From the NCBI GenBank assembly GCA_964497585.1, contig CAZCDS010000017.1, positions 44,389 to 108,388 of the forward strand: a stretch of 64,000 nt of DNA, given 5' to 3'. Numbering within the stretch: the first letter of the stretch is position 1; each line of letters starts with the position of its first letter. Positions 1 through 9,036 of the stretch are shown one piece after another. Origin of the DNA: CAZCDS01 sp964497585 (GTDB lineage Bacteria; Desulfobacterota; Desulfomonilia; Desulfomonilales; Desulfomonilaceae). The position numbers and the translations under genes were made by a program. A model generated the notes under the pieces. The model was not told where the DNA came from. It did no database searches and worked only from the letters and a program-made list of their open reading frames with translations.

Positions 1-13
1 CCTCCCGCACGAT

Positions 14-1270
14 TCATTTCGATTGTACTGCGTCTACGGCTAGATCCCTCTTGAGCCAAGGTGCGTAGCTGGGTCTCCGCGCGAGAAGGGCGTCCATGTG
101 CCGCTCGACATTTGCTTTTCGTTCAATGAGACCGTTATACACACCAGCTCCCTCAATCTCTCCGACCATGAGGGCCCCCACCAGGCGACCCTTTTTCAAG
201 ACCAGTTTGCGGTAGTTGTCGCGCTGTTGCAGGGTGAAAACGTCGTAGTCCGTTTCAGCCTCCGGAGCGATCAGGCCCATCGAAACCGTCGGGATGCCGG
301 CAAGCTCAAAGGAATTTCGGACGATGAGAGATCCCGCGTAATCGAGATTACCGCCTGCCATATTGATGCCCGCGGTCCGTCCCATTGCTGTTGCGTCGGT
401 CCAGGTGCCTGCGATGATGCTGTTACCGGTGACGATGTCGCTGGTTTCGACCACATCACCCGCGGCGAAGACCTCCGGATCGCTCGTCTGCAGGAGCCGG
501 TTCACGACGATCCCCTCATTGACTTCGAGACCGGCCTGCCGGGCGAGCTCAGCGTTGGGAGTTATGCCGACGGCGACGACGATCAGATCTGCCTCCAATC
601 TGGTGCCGTCAGTCAGGACCACCTGTTCGATCGCTCCGTTGCTCCGGTCGACTTGCTTCACGGTCTTATCAAGGACAAGTCGGATGCCTTGACCATCGAT
701 CGCGCGGCCGACGATTTCCGCGGCAGCGTGATCGAACTGCAGCGGGACCACCCGGTCACCCTGCTCGACCACCGTGACGTCCAGCCCTCGTTTTCGCAGA
801 GCCAGCGCCGCCTTCATTCCCACTCGGCCGCCGCCGATAACGACACAGCGGGACGCGGTCTCAGCCGCCTCCCTGATCGCTTCCGCATCCGAGAGGGTTC
901 TCAGCACGTACACGCCGGGGCCGTCCAGGCCATGAATTGACGGGCGCAGCGCCGAACTTCCCGTGGCCAGGAGGAGTCGGTCGTACTGGACGCTCTCTCC
1001 CCCTCTTATCGAGACGCTTTTCGTTCGCGACTCTATGGCCTCGACCGAGGTTCCGAGCCGGAATTCGACGCCCGGCGGCATGGTCCGCGGATCTCTGAGC
1101 AGTGCTTCCTTGCCTATTCCGTTCTCGATGAGCGTGGTGATCAGGGGGCGGAAGTACGCGGGATGGGATTCGTCAGAGATGATCAAGACCCGGGCGCCGG
1201 GGTCTCTCATAAGGACCGCACCGGCTGCGGCGATGCCGGCCGCCGCGTTTCCGATAATCAGGTAGCGCAT
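14..1270 (-). CDS. FAD/NAD(P)-dependent oxidoreductase of the CO dehydrogenase cluster
   Basis: Pyridine-nucleotide-disulfide oxidoreductase-fold flavoprotein of about 418 residues. The N-terminal FAD-binding loop is YLIIGNAAAGIAAAG. A second dinucleotide-binding loop, VVIGGGRVGMKAALAL, lies near residue 150, and the second FAD motif FAAGDVVE near residue 275. The ATG at 1270 is preferred because GGGG lies just upstream and an earlier in-frame start would add a non-conserved leader. It lies about 210 bases downstream of cooF in the same direction. Known cooS-cooF-oxidoreductase clusters suggest it passes electrons from CO oxidation, via CooF, to NAD(P)+, or the reverse. The family is clear; the electron partner is inferred from context. 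Confidence 0.85.
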   Translation of the reverse strand: MRYLIIGNAAAGIAAAGAVLMRDPGARVLIISDESHPAYFRPLITTLIENGIGKEALLRDPRTMPPGVEFRLGTSVEAIESRTKSVSIRGGESVQYDRLLLATGSSALRPSIHGLDGPGVYVLRTLSDAEAIREAAETASRCVVIGGGRVGMKAALALRKRGLDVTVVEQGDRVVPLQFDHAAAEIVGRAIDGQGIRLVLDKTVKQVDRSNGAIEQVVLTDGTRLEADLIVVAVGITPNAELARQAGLEVNEGIVVNRLLQTSDPEVFAAGDVVETSDIVTGNSIIAGTWTDATAMGRTAGINMAGGNLDYAGSLIVRNSFELAGIPTVSMGLIAPEAETDYDVFTLQQRDNYRKLVLKKGRLVGALMVGEIEGAGVYNGLIERKANVERHMDALLARRPSYAPWLKRDLAVDAVQSK

Positions 1271-1482
1271 TTCATTCCCCTTTCCTGAAGTGCTTACACG
1301 ATTCACACTGGCGCGCGTGCAAACCCGCTAGATTACCCATTACTCCAACTCTCTATCCTTAAGGGAACCGGCTGGCCTCCCTGTGAGGAGTGCGTCTCCG
1401 CCGGCTATTCCGCCAGGCACGAGGAGGAGATAGGGGGCCATGCGTTCGATCGCACGGCGATGTCACCAGTCCGTTTCGGATC

Positions 1483-1977
1483 TCAGTCATTGAGGGCTTT
1501 GGCTACCACCCCGGCCGCCATTCGACGCATTCCCGCGGCAAAGTCGTCTGCTTCGGCATACACCAGCGCGCCTGTGGGGCAGGCTCCCACGCAGGCCGGT
1601 TCCTCTCGATCGGGGCAGCGGTCGCATTTGACCGCGATCTTCTCATCCTTTCGCCGTCCTACGACGCCGTACGGACAGACCATCAGACACGTCCAACACC
1701 CTACACAGCGCTCATCCTGCTGCATGATCGCGCCGCGTTCGTCCCGGGTGATCGACCCGGCAATGCAGGCATCAAGACAGGGAGCCGGATCGCAATGACG
1801 ACAGGTGAGCGGGATATTGGCATCCTCCGCCCGCTCTACATAGAGCCGGTAGCGCGGCCTGGGAGTCTCGGCGATTGCCGTGAAAAGGTTCTTGCTCGCG
1901 GAGTGCTCGACCGCGCAGGCAAGTTGGCAGTTGAGACACCCCATACAGCGGTCCGGACGAATGAAGACTTCTTTCAT
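1483..1977 (-). CDS. cooF: CooF-like four-cluster ferredoxin
   Basis: Iron-sulfur electron carrier of 164 residues with four Cys groups: C11/14/17/21, C59/62/67/71, C91/94/97/101 and C118/121/129/133. This is the layout of the CooF/HycB/DmsB family, expected to hold four [4Fe-4S] clusters. The start ATG overlaps the cooS stop by four bases (ATGA), so the two are translationally coupled. CooF proteins shuttle electrons between CO dehydrogenase and a redox partner. Here the partner is probably the flavoprotein encoded downstream, since no hydrogenase genes are present in the window. Confidence 0.9.
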   Translation of the reverse strand: MKEVFIRPDRCMGCLNCQLACAVEHSASKNLFTAIAETPRPRYRLYVERAEDANIPLTCRHCDPAPCLDACIAGSITRDERGAIMQQDERCVGCWTCLMVCPYGVVGRRKDEKIAVKCDRCPDREEPACVGACPTGALVYAEADDFAAGMRRMAAGVVAKALND

Positions 1978-3869
1978 AGTCCCAACCCCTTTCTTCTTTC
2001 GTGGATCGCTTCCATCAATTTCGCGGCCGAGCTGACCGGCTGGGTGTCCACGATGAAATAGCCTCCGAAAAGGTCCTTGACGCCTTCGGTGAGTACCTGG
2101 GCCACAGTCGGTCCGCCGAGCACCGGGGGAACAACACCCACATGTGTCGGAAGTCCTGCAGCCACCGCCCAGGTGCCGATGGCGATCGCCTTCTCCGCGG
2201 TGGCTTCCGGAGCGCTTGCCACGACCGGGAGTTTGTCGAGATCCACCCCGAGCTTGTTGGCAACCGCAACGGCCACGTCAGCCGCACGGCTGTTATCAAC
2301 ACAGGAGCCCATATGCAGAACCATGGGAAGCGGCCCGCCGAGACCTGCTGCCTCGCCCACCGCGGTCAAGACCGCTTTCAGTCCGTCGCCCGCGTATTCG
2401 TTCGTTGCCTCGGGCGTCAGCAGCCCGTGCCGGGCGCAGGCTCCTCCACCGCAACCGGTGGCGAGCAGGAGCACGTTTTGTCTTGCAAGCTCTTTGGCCA
2501 TGGTGACGAAATTCTCATCCTGAGGCACCCGAACGTTGTTGCAGCCGGCGAAGAGACAGACACCCTGGATATTGCCGTTGACGATGTTATCGATGAGGGG
2601 CTTGAGTGGATCCTCGCTATTGACTTTGGACAACGCGCCGATGATGGCTTCCGTGGAGAAGCCGGCAATGGCCTTATTCTCATATTGCGGGATATTCACT
2701 TTACTCTGATCCCGACTCTTGAACGCCTCTATCCCGATTCTGAGTATCTGCTTGGCGGTTTCCCGGGCATTGGCTTCGTCGAAGTCAATATGCGTGGCGC
2801 CGGGTATCTTGCTTATCCCCATGGTGGTCACGAGCTTTGTGTGGTAGCACTCGGCCAGAGCGCTCAGGCTCGGCATAATGCACTGGTAATCGACCACCAT
2901 CGCGTCCACCGCGCCGGTGAGGATAGGTACCTCTTGCGAAACCGAGTGGGTCACCGAGGGGATGCCGTGTCTCAGCAACACTTCGTTGCCCGTGCAACAC
3001 ACTCCCACGAGATTGATCCCGCCGGCGGCTCCGACGCTCTTGGCTTCCTCGTCCAGGTCCTTTGCCACCTGGACTATCACGTCGGAGAGAACGGGATTGT
3101 GGCCGTGAAGCGCGATGTTCACCTTGTCCGCTGCGAGGACTCCCAGGTTCGCCCTGGAAACGACCGGGTTCGGAGTCCCGAAGATGATGTCGGCGAGGTC
3201 CGTCCCCATGTGACAGCCGGCATAATCCGCCAGAGCGCACTTGATTCCGCCGAGGAGCAGATTGACCGGGTCCGCGTCCACACCGTAACAGGTCCGGTGC
3301 ATCATCTCGGAGATTGCCGAATCGATTCCCGTCGGGACCACTCCGTATTTTGAGAAGGTTTCGACCCGGCCCTGGGTCACATTTGTTGCGGCCCACGTCG
3401 CCGGGGTCTCCTTTTCCGAGAAGTCCGCAAGCGCCACCTGGGCCAGCTCTTTCGCAAGCTGCTGGGTGCTCTTGCCATTCGAGTCGATTCCCACCTTGAT
3501 GGCCACCGCCTGAAGCTTGGCTTCATCTCTGACGGGGTAATCGGGCGCGTTACCTTCGGACCACTTGAGCAGCGTGTGCGCCAGATGCTTGGCATGGCCC
3601 GAGTGAGCTGCAGTCCCGGCAGCGATTGCGCGGACGAGGTTTCGCGCGACAATGGTGTTCGCGTCCGCTCCGCATGCGCCCTTAGCGGCCCCTTCCCCAA
3701 ACGGGTCGATCCGACAGGGGCCCTGCATACAGTTTCGGCAGCAGGTCCCTAGCTCACCGAACCCGCATTGCGGGCTCTGTTTCTCAAAACGGTCCCAGAT
3801 TGTCTCGAGCGCTTCCTTTTGGGCGGTGTCGAGCAATCCCCTGGAGGCCGCATCGGTCGTTCTTTCCAT
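1974..3869 (-). CDS. cooS: Anaerobic Ni-Fe carbon monoxide dehydrogenase catalytic subunit
   Basis: CooS of about 631 residues, oxidising CO to CO2 at a Ni-Fe-S C-cluster. Near the N-terminus, CCRNCMQGPCRID supplies ligands of the B- and D-clusters. C-cluster landmarks follow in order: the histidine region GCHMGTDLADIIFGTP, GVCCTGNEV, CLFAGCNNVRVPQDENF, TGCGGGACARHGL and MGSCVDNSRA. The ATG at 3869 is chosen because a perfect AGGAGG sits upstream; a longer in-frame extension of 33 residues looks non-coding. It is the first gene of cooS-cooF-flavoprotein. No acetyl-CoA synthase subunits are adjacent, so this is a monofunctional CODH rather than part of an ACS complex. Confidence 0.95.
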   Translation of the reverse strand: MERTTDAASRGLLDTAQKEALETIWDRFEKQSPQCGFGELGTCCRNCMQGPCRIDPFGEGAAKGACGADANTIVARNLVRAIAAGTAAHSGHAKHLAHTLLKWSEGNAPDYPVRDEAKLQAVAIKVGIDSNGKSTQQLAKELAQVALADFSEKETPATWAATNVTQGRVETFSKYGVVPTGIDSAISEMMHRTCYGVDADPVNLLLGGIKCALADYAGCHMGTDLADIIFGTPNPVVSRANLGVLAADKVNIALHGHNPVLSDVIVQVAKDLDEEAKSVGAAGGINLVGVCCTGNEVLLRHGIPSVTHSVSQEVPILTGAVDAMVVDYQCIMPSLSALAECYHTKLVTTMGISKIPGATHIDFDEANARETAKQILRIGIEAFKSRDQSKVNIPQYENKAIAGFSTEAIIGALSKVNSEDPLKPLIDNIVNGNIQGVCLFAGCNNVRVPQDENFVTMAKELARQNVLLLATGCGGGACARHGLLTPEATNEYAGDGLKAVLTAVGEAAGLGGPLPMVLHMGSCVDNSRAADVAVAVANKLGVDLDKLPVVASAPEATAEKAIAIGTWAVAAGLPTHVGVVPPVLGGPTVAQVLTEGVKDLFGGYFIVDTQPVSSAAKLMEAIHERRKGLGL

Positions 3870-3918
3870 AGAACACCTCCTTGGGCTGATCTGGCGATGG
3901 GATGGGAAAAATTGGGAA

Positions 3919-3947
3919 ATACGGATTACTGGGTACGGACTTGTCAA
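3919..3947 (-). promoter_or_regulatory. Candidate sigma70-type promoter for cooS
   Basis: On the minus strand a perfect TTGACA is followed by a 17-base spacer and CCGTAT as a poor -10 box, about 50 bases before the cooS start codon. Spacing fits a sigma70 promoter, but the -10 match is weak. No obvious CooA-type palindrome was recognised. Confidence 0.3.
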
Positions 3948-4086
3948 CCGTCCCACCCAGGTTAGCACTCCGTGATTCTTGAGTCAAAGTCTAAGAAAGT
4001 ATTCCGGTAAGAGTAGTTGGCGGGGCCTTTTCGGCATGCCTCCGGGATGACCGATAATTACCTTAGAGAAGCAGGGATCATTCGAT

Positions 4087-4737
4087 TTACGAAGTCTTCC
4101 GGGATTTGCGCGGAGGAGTAGCGGTCGGTTTCATCGGAGCGTTACAGTGGAGGCATCGATCGGACTTTTCGAAATGTACCTTCTGGCATGAAGGGCAGGT
4201 GTAAGTGGGCATGTACACGGTCTTGGCCAAAGACTTGCGCTTCTCCAGGTCTTCGTGTGTCAAACGGCCGTTCCACAGGAACTTGCTCAGCAGGTTCAGA
4301 ATCTCTTGGCGAGAGAGTCGGTACGTGGCCATCAACTCTTCGTCCGTGAAGCCTCCTTTGATATCCTCGAGGACGCTACGCTCTATCGCGCTCTTTCTGA
4401 TGCTCAGCCTTCCCACGATCTCGGCCTCAATCACGGGATCGGCTTGGTCGATGAGGATTTGCGCGAACTCGGCCCCACAGTTGGAGCATTTCTCCAACTC
4501 GACAGGCTGGGGCTCGCTGCAACGGGGACATTCACGGGTCGGAGCTCGGACCGGTTCCCCAACCGGTATCCTGCCTTCAATGTCGGATTTCTTGAGGGAG
4601 CCGGCCTTCACCAGCTTCGTGATTACCGTCTGGAGGCCCTTGGCAGACAGACTGTACTTCGTCATCAGGTCCGAGTTCGTCATCCCCACCAGGATGTCGT
4701 AAACGATTTCGGAGGCTCTTATGTGCTTCTTGCCCAT
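4087..4737 (-). CDS. Duplicated helical-module protein with two zinc ribbons
   Basis: A 216-residue soluble protein with an internal duplication. Two copies of a roughly 45-residue helical module (about residues 8-56 and 116-165) share the pattern DI..G.T..ELM..Y.LS...L...L.K....G.L...DLE.R. Each module is followed by a zinc-ribbon-like element, CPRCSEPQPVELEKCSNCG and CPSCQKVHFEKSDRCLHC. The module resembles winged-helix or sigma region 4-like DNA-binding helices and recurs, from memory, in uncharacterised Desulfobacterota proteins. A role in nucleic-acid binding or signalling is inference only. It is divergently placed to the downstream hbd gene. Confidence 0.75.
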   Translation of the reverse strand: MGKKHIRASEIVYDILVGMTNSDLMTKYSLSAKGLQTVITKLVKAGSLKKSDIEGRIPVGEPVRAPTRECPRCSEPQPVELEKCSNCGAEFAQILIDQADPVIEAEIVGRLSIRKSAIERSVLEDIKGGFTDEELMATYRLSRQEILNLLSKFLWNGRLTHEDLEKRKSLAKTVYMPTYTCPSCQKVHFEKSDRCLHCNAPMKPTATPPRKSRKTS

Positions 4738-5100
4738 CGGGCTCGCTACCGTGTGGTGTGCTCGATCACCTAGGTCAGTGCAAGCTCGTTACCACGCCCG
4801 TTAAACAGCTCTCCCCCTGAAGCGACCGGCCGTTGCACTGTGAGATTCCCCGCGTTTCACTTCCTCTCCTATCATCGGCATTGGTTCCAACCTGTCAAGC
4901 ACAATACATCGTCGATTTATGATCTTTCCCAAATATCGCTAACGATGCGGAAGAAAAGAACTCGACGCGCGTTGACATCTTACTCTTTGCGAGTGATCAT
5001 TGACCCGGCCGGTCCAACGGCTGTCATCACCAAAGGGTGTGCACAAACCGTGTGAGAAAGCCAGATACCGGTTGTAATACCAGAAGGAGAGGATCCTGAA
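4738..5100. other. Intergenic region between the zinc-ribbon gene and hbd
   Basis: This 363-base divergent intergenic stretch has no recognisable gene. It should hold promoters for both flanking genes; one candidate for hbd is listed separately. Confidence 0.5.
4972..5000 (+). promoter_or_regulatory. Candidate promoter for hbd
   Basis: TTGACA, a 17-base spacer and GATCAT (4 of 6 consensus) lie about 100 bases upstream of the hbd start codon on the plus strand. The -10 element is weak, so this is only a candidate. Confidence 0.3.
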
Positions 5101-5979
5101 ATGACGGCTGTGAAGACGGTGTTTATCGTGGGCGCCGGAGCAATGGGCCGCGGCATTGCTCAGGTGTGCGCTCAGGCGGGCTGGCACGTACTTCTTACCG
5201 ACGCGAACGAAGACGCCCTGCAGCAGGCAATGGATACGATCGAATGGTCCGTGGGCAAGCTCATCAGTTCTGGTAAGCTTTCCGGACACAAAGAGTCGAT
5301 AGTCGGCCGCGTTCAAACGGTGACCGACCTTTCCCGGGCCGCTGAATCGGATCTCGCGATCGAGGCGGTATTTGAGGATCGAACCTTGAAGCAGGAGATC
5401 TTCCGCGAACTCGACGAGAAATGTAAGTCCCAAACCATCCTGGCCTCGAATACCTCCGCGATTCCCATTACCGAATTGGGAGCCGTAACCGAACGTCCCG
5501 GGCAGGTTGTGGGGATGCATTTCTTCAATCCCGTACCGCTGATGCCGGTGGTTGAGGTCGTAAAAGGCATCGGCACCACCGAAGAGACAATCCAGTGGGT
5601 ACGGCAATTCATACGAGAACTCGGGAAGGAGCCGATTCGGGTCGAAACCGATATTCCGGGCTTTCTGCTCAATCGGATAAATCTCGTCAGCTACATTGAG
5701 GCCATTCGGATGGTCGAACTCGGGATCGGGACCGTGGAAGAGATCGACAGGGGAGTAAGACTCGCTTTCGGGCGACGCATGGGCCCCTTTGAAACAGGCG
5801 ACCTCGTCGGACTCGACGTCAGCCATGGAGCGCTCATGGCCATATTCGAAGAGGGCAAGGACTCCCGGTTCTACCCGCCTCAGTTGTTGAGGCGAAAAGT
5901 GCGAGCCGGACACTTGGGAAGAAAAACTCGAAAGGGATGGTACGAGTATGACGAGAACGGAAAGGCCAAGCCGTCGTGA
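5101..5979 (+). CDS. hbd: 3-hydroxybutyryl-CoA dehydrogenase
   Basis: 292-residue NAD(P)-dependent 3-hydroxyacyl-CoA dehydrogenase, oxidising 3-hydroxybutyryl-CoA to acetoacetyl-CoA or the reverse. The N-terminal Rossmann motif is VGAGAMGRGIAQVCAQAGW. The catalytic His lies in GMHFFNPVPLMPVVEVV, and the conserved PGFLLNRI and GPFETGDLVGLDV segments follow in the C-terminal helical domain. Length is normal for a stand-alone Hbd/PaaH. The ATG follows an AGGAGAGG ribosome-binding site. It stands alone, with no thiolase or crotonase nearby, so the pathway (butyrate-type metabolism, beta-oxidation or benzoyl-CoA degradation) cannot be settled here. Confidence 0.92.
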   Translation: MTAVKTVFIVGAGAMGRGIAQVCAQAGWHVLLTDANEDALQQAMDTIEWSVGKLISSGKLSGHKESIVGRVQTVTDLSRAAESDLAIEAVFEDRTLKQEIFRELDEKCKSQTILASNTSAIPITELGAVTERPGQVVGMHFFNPVPLMPVVEVVKGIGTTEETIQWVRQFIRELGKEPIRVETDIPGFLLNRINLVSYIEAIRMVELGIGTVEEIDRGVRLAFGRRMGPFETGDLVGLDVSHGALMAIFEEGKDSRFYPPQLLRRKVRAGHLGRKTRKGWYEYDENGKAKPS

Positions 5980-6570
5980 TTCCAACACGTCCTTGAGAGG
6001 TAAACACCTTGAGACCCTCGTGTGCAACGAGTGGATCCCCCATGGTCCGTTGCTCTGTTCCGACCCGTCACCGACGAGATGCCAGTCCTTCGAAAGCCAA
6101 ACAGTGTCACAGGATAGCTGGGCCAACTGGCGGAGCATCTCACAGAACCTCCCACTAAGAGTAAGCGCTATGTGCCGCAGTTGGCGGGGCTGGCAGTGCT
6201 GCCTGCGCCTGCATGAAATACGCGACCGGACCTGCAGAGGTGAGCACCAAGTTGGTGGCGGTGGCGGCCTGGGGAGGGTCGCGTTCACAAGGGTCCTCCC
6301 CGTGAACCCGGACGGCGAGACGAAACTGATTTCGGCATAGTCGGTTCTCGCTTTACGTACGCCATCGGTTGGGGTGGTCCCCTGGCCCGTAAGCGGCATG
6401 TCGGGTCCCGGGGGGCCGAATGGGGTCAAATCGGTCTTGACAATTCGCTCCCCCATCAATACCATTAACTATCCGCAATTCTCACCAAAGGGCCTAAAGG
6501 TATTGGTTTTTGGGAGGTATTCCGAAGTACGCTGGTACCTCCTGCGCCCTGGAGGTAGAGGTTTGTTCGG
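5980..6570. other. Non-coding stretch after hbd
   Basis: I see no credible gene. A long minus-strand open frame covers this region but it runs antisense through hbd and shows no family signature. Near 6410-6450 there is a GGGGTCAAA...TCTTGACA-like stretch resembling sequence often found beside REP-type transposases in this phylum; no transposase is visible. Confidence 0.4.
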
Positions 6571-7449
6571 ATGGAGTCCGGTTGGAAGTCTTCCTTGCAG
6601 GGGTGGTATTTGGTCGGTGGGGCCCAGAAGGGGCACGGCTTAGGCCGATTGCTTGGCCAGCGGTTAGCAGCCGTTTGGGCTGTCGCGTTGATGAGTCTGG
6701 TTCCGCTGGCCGCCCTGGCGTACGAGTGTTCAGGGTGGACGCCCCTGAGGCTCTGGGACGGATCATTTTCAGTCCCGCGTGAGCGCCAGGGATATCTAGT
6801 TTACAATAATACCGGCACGGTCGTGTTTGTTTATCATCCCGAGACACGGTCACGATATACGTTCGCGCCAGGCCAAAGCGGTCACCTTGGTCAGGACGGG
6901 ATGGTTCTCAAATTCCATCCCAGCGAAATCATCTGCGGATCTCTCGATTGCCGGAGGCAGTGCACCGTACGCTTGGCCCTCATCGACCTGGTTCCTGTGG
7001 TAGTCTTGGAACTGGCCCATCGTCGGCCTGCTCCCCGATACGTGAGAAGACAGGCGCCGTCTTCCCAACCGCCGGAGCGGAGGCAGATCCGGAAAAAGAC
7101 TTCTGCCCGAGTCCGCCCCGTCCCGGATCAGGTGAGAGCGGATCCGTGCGCAGTCGTAAGGGTCTACCTGGAAAAGATGGTGCACATATATTGTCGCTAC
7201 CAGGGTGTGGAACTGGGACGCAGACTCAATGACCTGAAATATCGCTATGCGAACAGGCTCCGCCGGATGGTGCCACAGGACATCTTTGCAGATGTGGGAC
7301 GTTATGAATCCATCTGCCAATGCGTCAACAAATTGGCAGCATCAGGGATGGATACGAAGAAAATCTTCACGGAACGACGCTGCGGCGACTTTACCACGAA
7401 ACAATTGAGGGCCAGGATAATTGATCGACTGAGGACTCGAATTAAGTAG
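6571..7449 (+). CDS. Secreted protein of unknown function
   Basis: A 292-residue frame whose N-terminal third contains a hydrophobic segment (about residues 31-50, VWAVALMSLVPLAALA) that looks like a signal peptide ending just before YECSGW. The true start may be downstream of 6571, since the first 20 or so residues are not signal-like. The mature part has two regions: one Cys-containing and beta-rich (to about residue 150), and one basic helical segment with further cysteines near CRYQG, CQCVNK and CGDF. I do not recognise a family. It stands alone between hbd and purA; function unknown. Confidence 0.6.
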   Translation: MESGWKSSLQGWYLVGGAQKGHGLGRLLGQRLAAVWAVALMSLVPLAALAYECSGWTPLRLWDGSFSVPRERQGYLVYNNTGTVVFVYHPETRSRYTFAPGQSGHLGQDGMVLKFHPSEIICGSLDCRRQCTVRLALIDLVPVVVLELAHRRPAPRYVRRQAPSSQPPERRQIRKKTSARVRPVPDQVRADPCAVVRVYLEKMVHIYCRYQGVELGRRLNDLKYRYANRLRRMVPQDIFADVGRYESICQCVNKLAASGMDTKKIFTERRCGDFTTKQLRARIIDRLRTRIK

Positions 7450-7725
7450 TCTATCGAATCAAGACATACCTTTGCAAGGGCGATTCCTTCACGGCCGCCA
7501 ATACTCGCGTGCAAACCGGTTCGCGCGTATTTCAAATGAGAACACTATCATCCCGCGGAAAGATCTGAAGGTCGGAATCCGTCAAGCGGTACGGCGGAGT
7601 CCGGGGACCCTCTGATACCATTATCGATGTGAGACAACGCTTCTCAACGTGCAGGAATGGACAATTTGGTGCGTCGCAGATCATCAGGGAAAGCATCCGA
7701 GCTACCGATCTGTCGCAAATCGGTA

Positions 7726-9015
7726 TCAAAAGGGAGATCTGCGAAGGATACTCTGCTCCCGGCCGGCTCCGACTGAGATCATCGCGACGGGCACGCCGGT
7801 GAGGTGTTCAATGGTCCGCACGTAATGACGCGCGTTCTTCGGAAGCTCATCGAAGGCCCGGCATTCGCTGATCGGCTCGTTCCAGCCCGGCAGCTCGGTG
7901 TACTGCGGTACCACCCGCTCCAGATCGTGGATGTCGGCCGGAACCCGGTCGATGAGTTCGTTGTCCAGCTTGTACGCCGTGGCCAGTTTCAGGGGCGATA
8001 GTCCGCTTAGGACGTCAAGCTTCGTCAGGACGATGCCGCTTACTCCGTTAAGCCTGATGCTGTGGTTTAGGATGACTATGTCGAGCCAACCGCAGCGTCT
8101 CGGTCTTCCGGTCGTGGCTCCGTACTCGGCCCCTTTCTCTCGAATATACTCCCCGAGGTCATCCTGGAGTTCGGTGGGAAATCCTCCGGATCCGACACGG
8201 GTGGAATAGGCTTTGGCTACGCCCCAGATGTTGTCCAGATGCGAAGGACTTACGCCTGCGCCGGTGCTCACGTTTCCTGCGACCACGTTTGAGGAGGTCA
8301 CAAAGGGGTAGGTTCCGTGGTCAATGTCAAGGAGCGTACCCTGTGCGCCTTCGAAGAGCACATGCCTCCCCTCGCTGATCTTCGTCTGGAGAACCCGGGA
8401 TACGTCCGTGATGTGGGGGGCGAGTTTCGTACCGTATTCCAGGTATTGTTCCGTAACCTTTTCCGGATCCACCTTGGGACGCTTGAAGCGTTGTTCGATA
8501 AGGAAGTTCTTCTCTTCCAACGCCGCTCGAACACGTTGTCGCAGGCTGTCGGGGCGAATCAGGTCCCCGATCCTGATCCCCATTCTCGAAGCCTTGTCTT
8601 CGTACGCCGGGCCAATTCCACGACCGGTCGTGCCGATCTTCGCTTTACCCAGAAGCTCTTCACGGCCGTGATCAATGACCTTATGATACGGCATGATCAC
8701 ATGCGCGCGATCAGATATTATGAGCTGTTCATCGTTCCGGAAGTAGCCTCTTCTGCGCAGTTCTTGCTTCTCTTCCAGGAGGATTCCAGGGTCCACCACC
8801 AGGCCGTTGCCGATGACGTTCAGGGTGTCCGCGTAGAGGATCCCCGAGGGGATGAGGTGGACAATGATCTGCTCGCCCGCCACGTTAAGCGTGTGACCCG
8901 CGTTGTTACCGCCCTGAAAGCGGACCACGACTCCGGCCCGACTGGTCAGGAGATCGACGACTTTTCCTTTACCCTCATCGCCCCACTGGGTGCCAAGTAT
9001 GACAAGAGTACCCAA
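7726..9015 (-). CDS. purA: Adenylosuccinate synthetase
   Basis: 429 residues, matching the usual length. It joins IMP and aspartate using GTP to form adenylosuccinate, the first step of AMP synthesis. The N-terminal GTP/IMP site is TQWGDEGKGKVVD, followed by FQGGNNAGHTL with its conserved His. Later conserved segments are TTGRGIGPAYEDK and TTGRPRRCGWLD. The start appears to be TTG at 9015, with GGGGGCAAGG upstream; no better ATG fits the conserved N-terminus. It begins 21 bases after the serA stop, consistent with a serC-serA-purA transcription unit. Confidence 0.95.
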   Translation of the reverse strand: MGTLVILGTQWGDEGKGKVVDLLTSRAGVVVRFQGGNNAGHTLNVAGEQIIVHLIPSGILYADTLNVIGNGLVVDPGILLEEKQELRRRGYFRNDEQLIISDRAHVIMPYHKVIDHGREELLGKAKIGTTGRGIGPAYEDKASRMGIRIGDLIRPDSLRQRVRAALEEKNFLIEQRFKRPKVDPEKVTEQYLEYGTKLAPHITDVSRVLQTKISEGRHVLFEGAQGTLLDIDHGTYPFVTSSNVVAGNVSTGAGVSPSHLDNIWGVAKAYSTRVGSGGFPTELQDDLGEYIREKGAEYGATTGRPRRCGWLDIVILNHSIRLNGVSGIVLTKLDVLSGLSPLKLATAYKLDNELIDRVPADIHDLERVVPQYTELPGWNEPISECRAFDELPKNARHYVRTIEHLTGVPVAMISVGAGREQSILRRSPF

Positions 9016-9036
9016 AACCTTGCCCCCTTCACTAGC

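Noticed and set aside
2001..3353. A 450-residue plus-strand open frame
   Set aside because: It is the antisense of cooS, which is certain; low complexity of high-GC coding DNA explains the frame.
4939..6465. A 508-residue open frame on the minus strand
   Set aside because: It runs antisense through the whole hbd gene, which has clear family motifs; the frame itself shows no domain signature.
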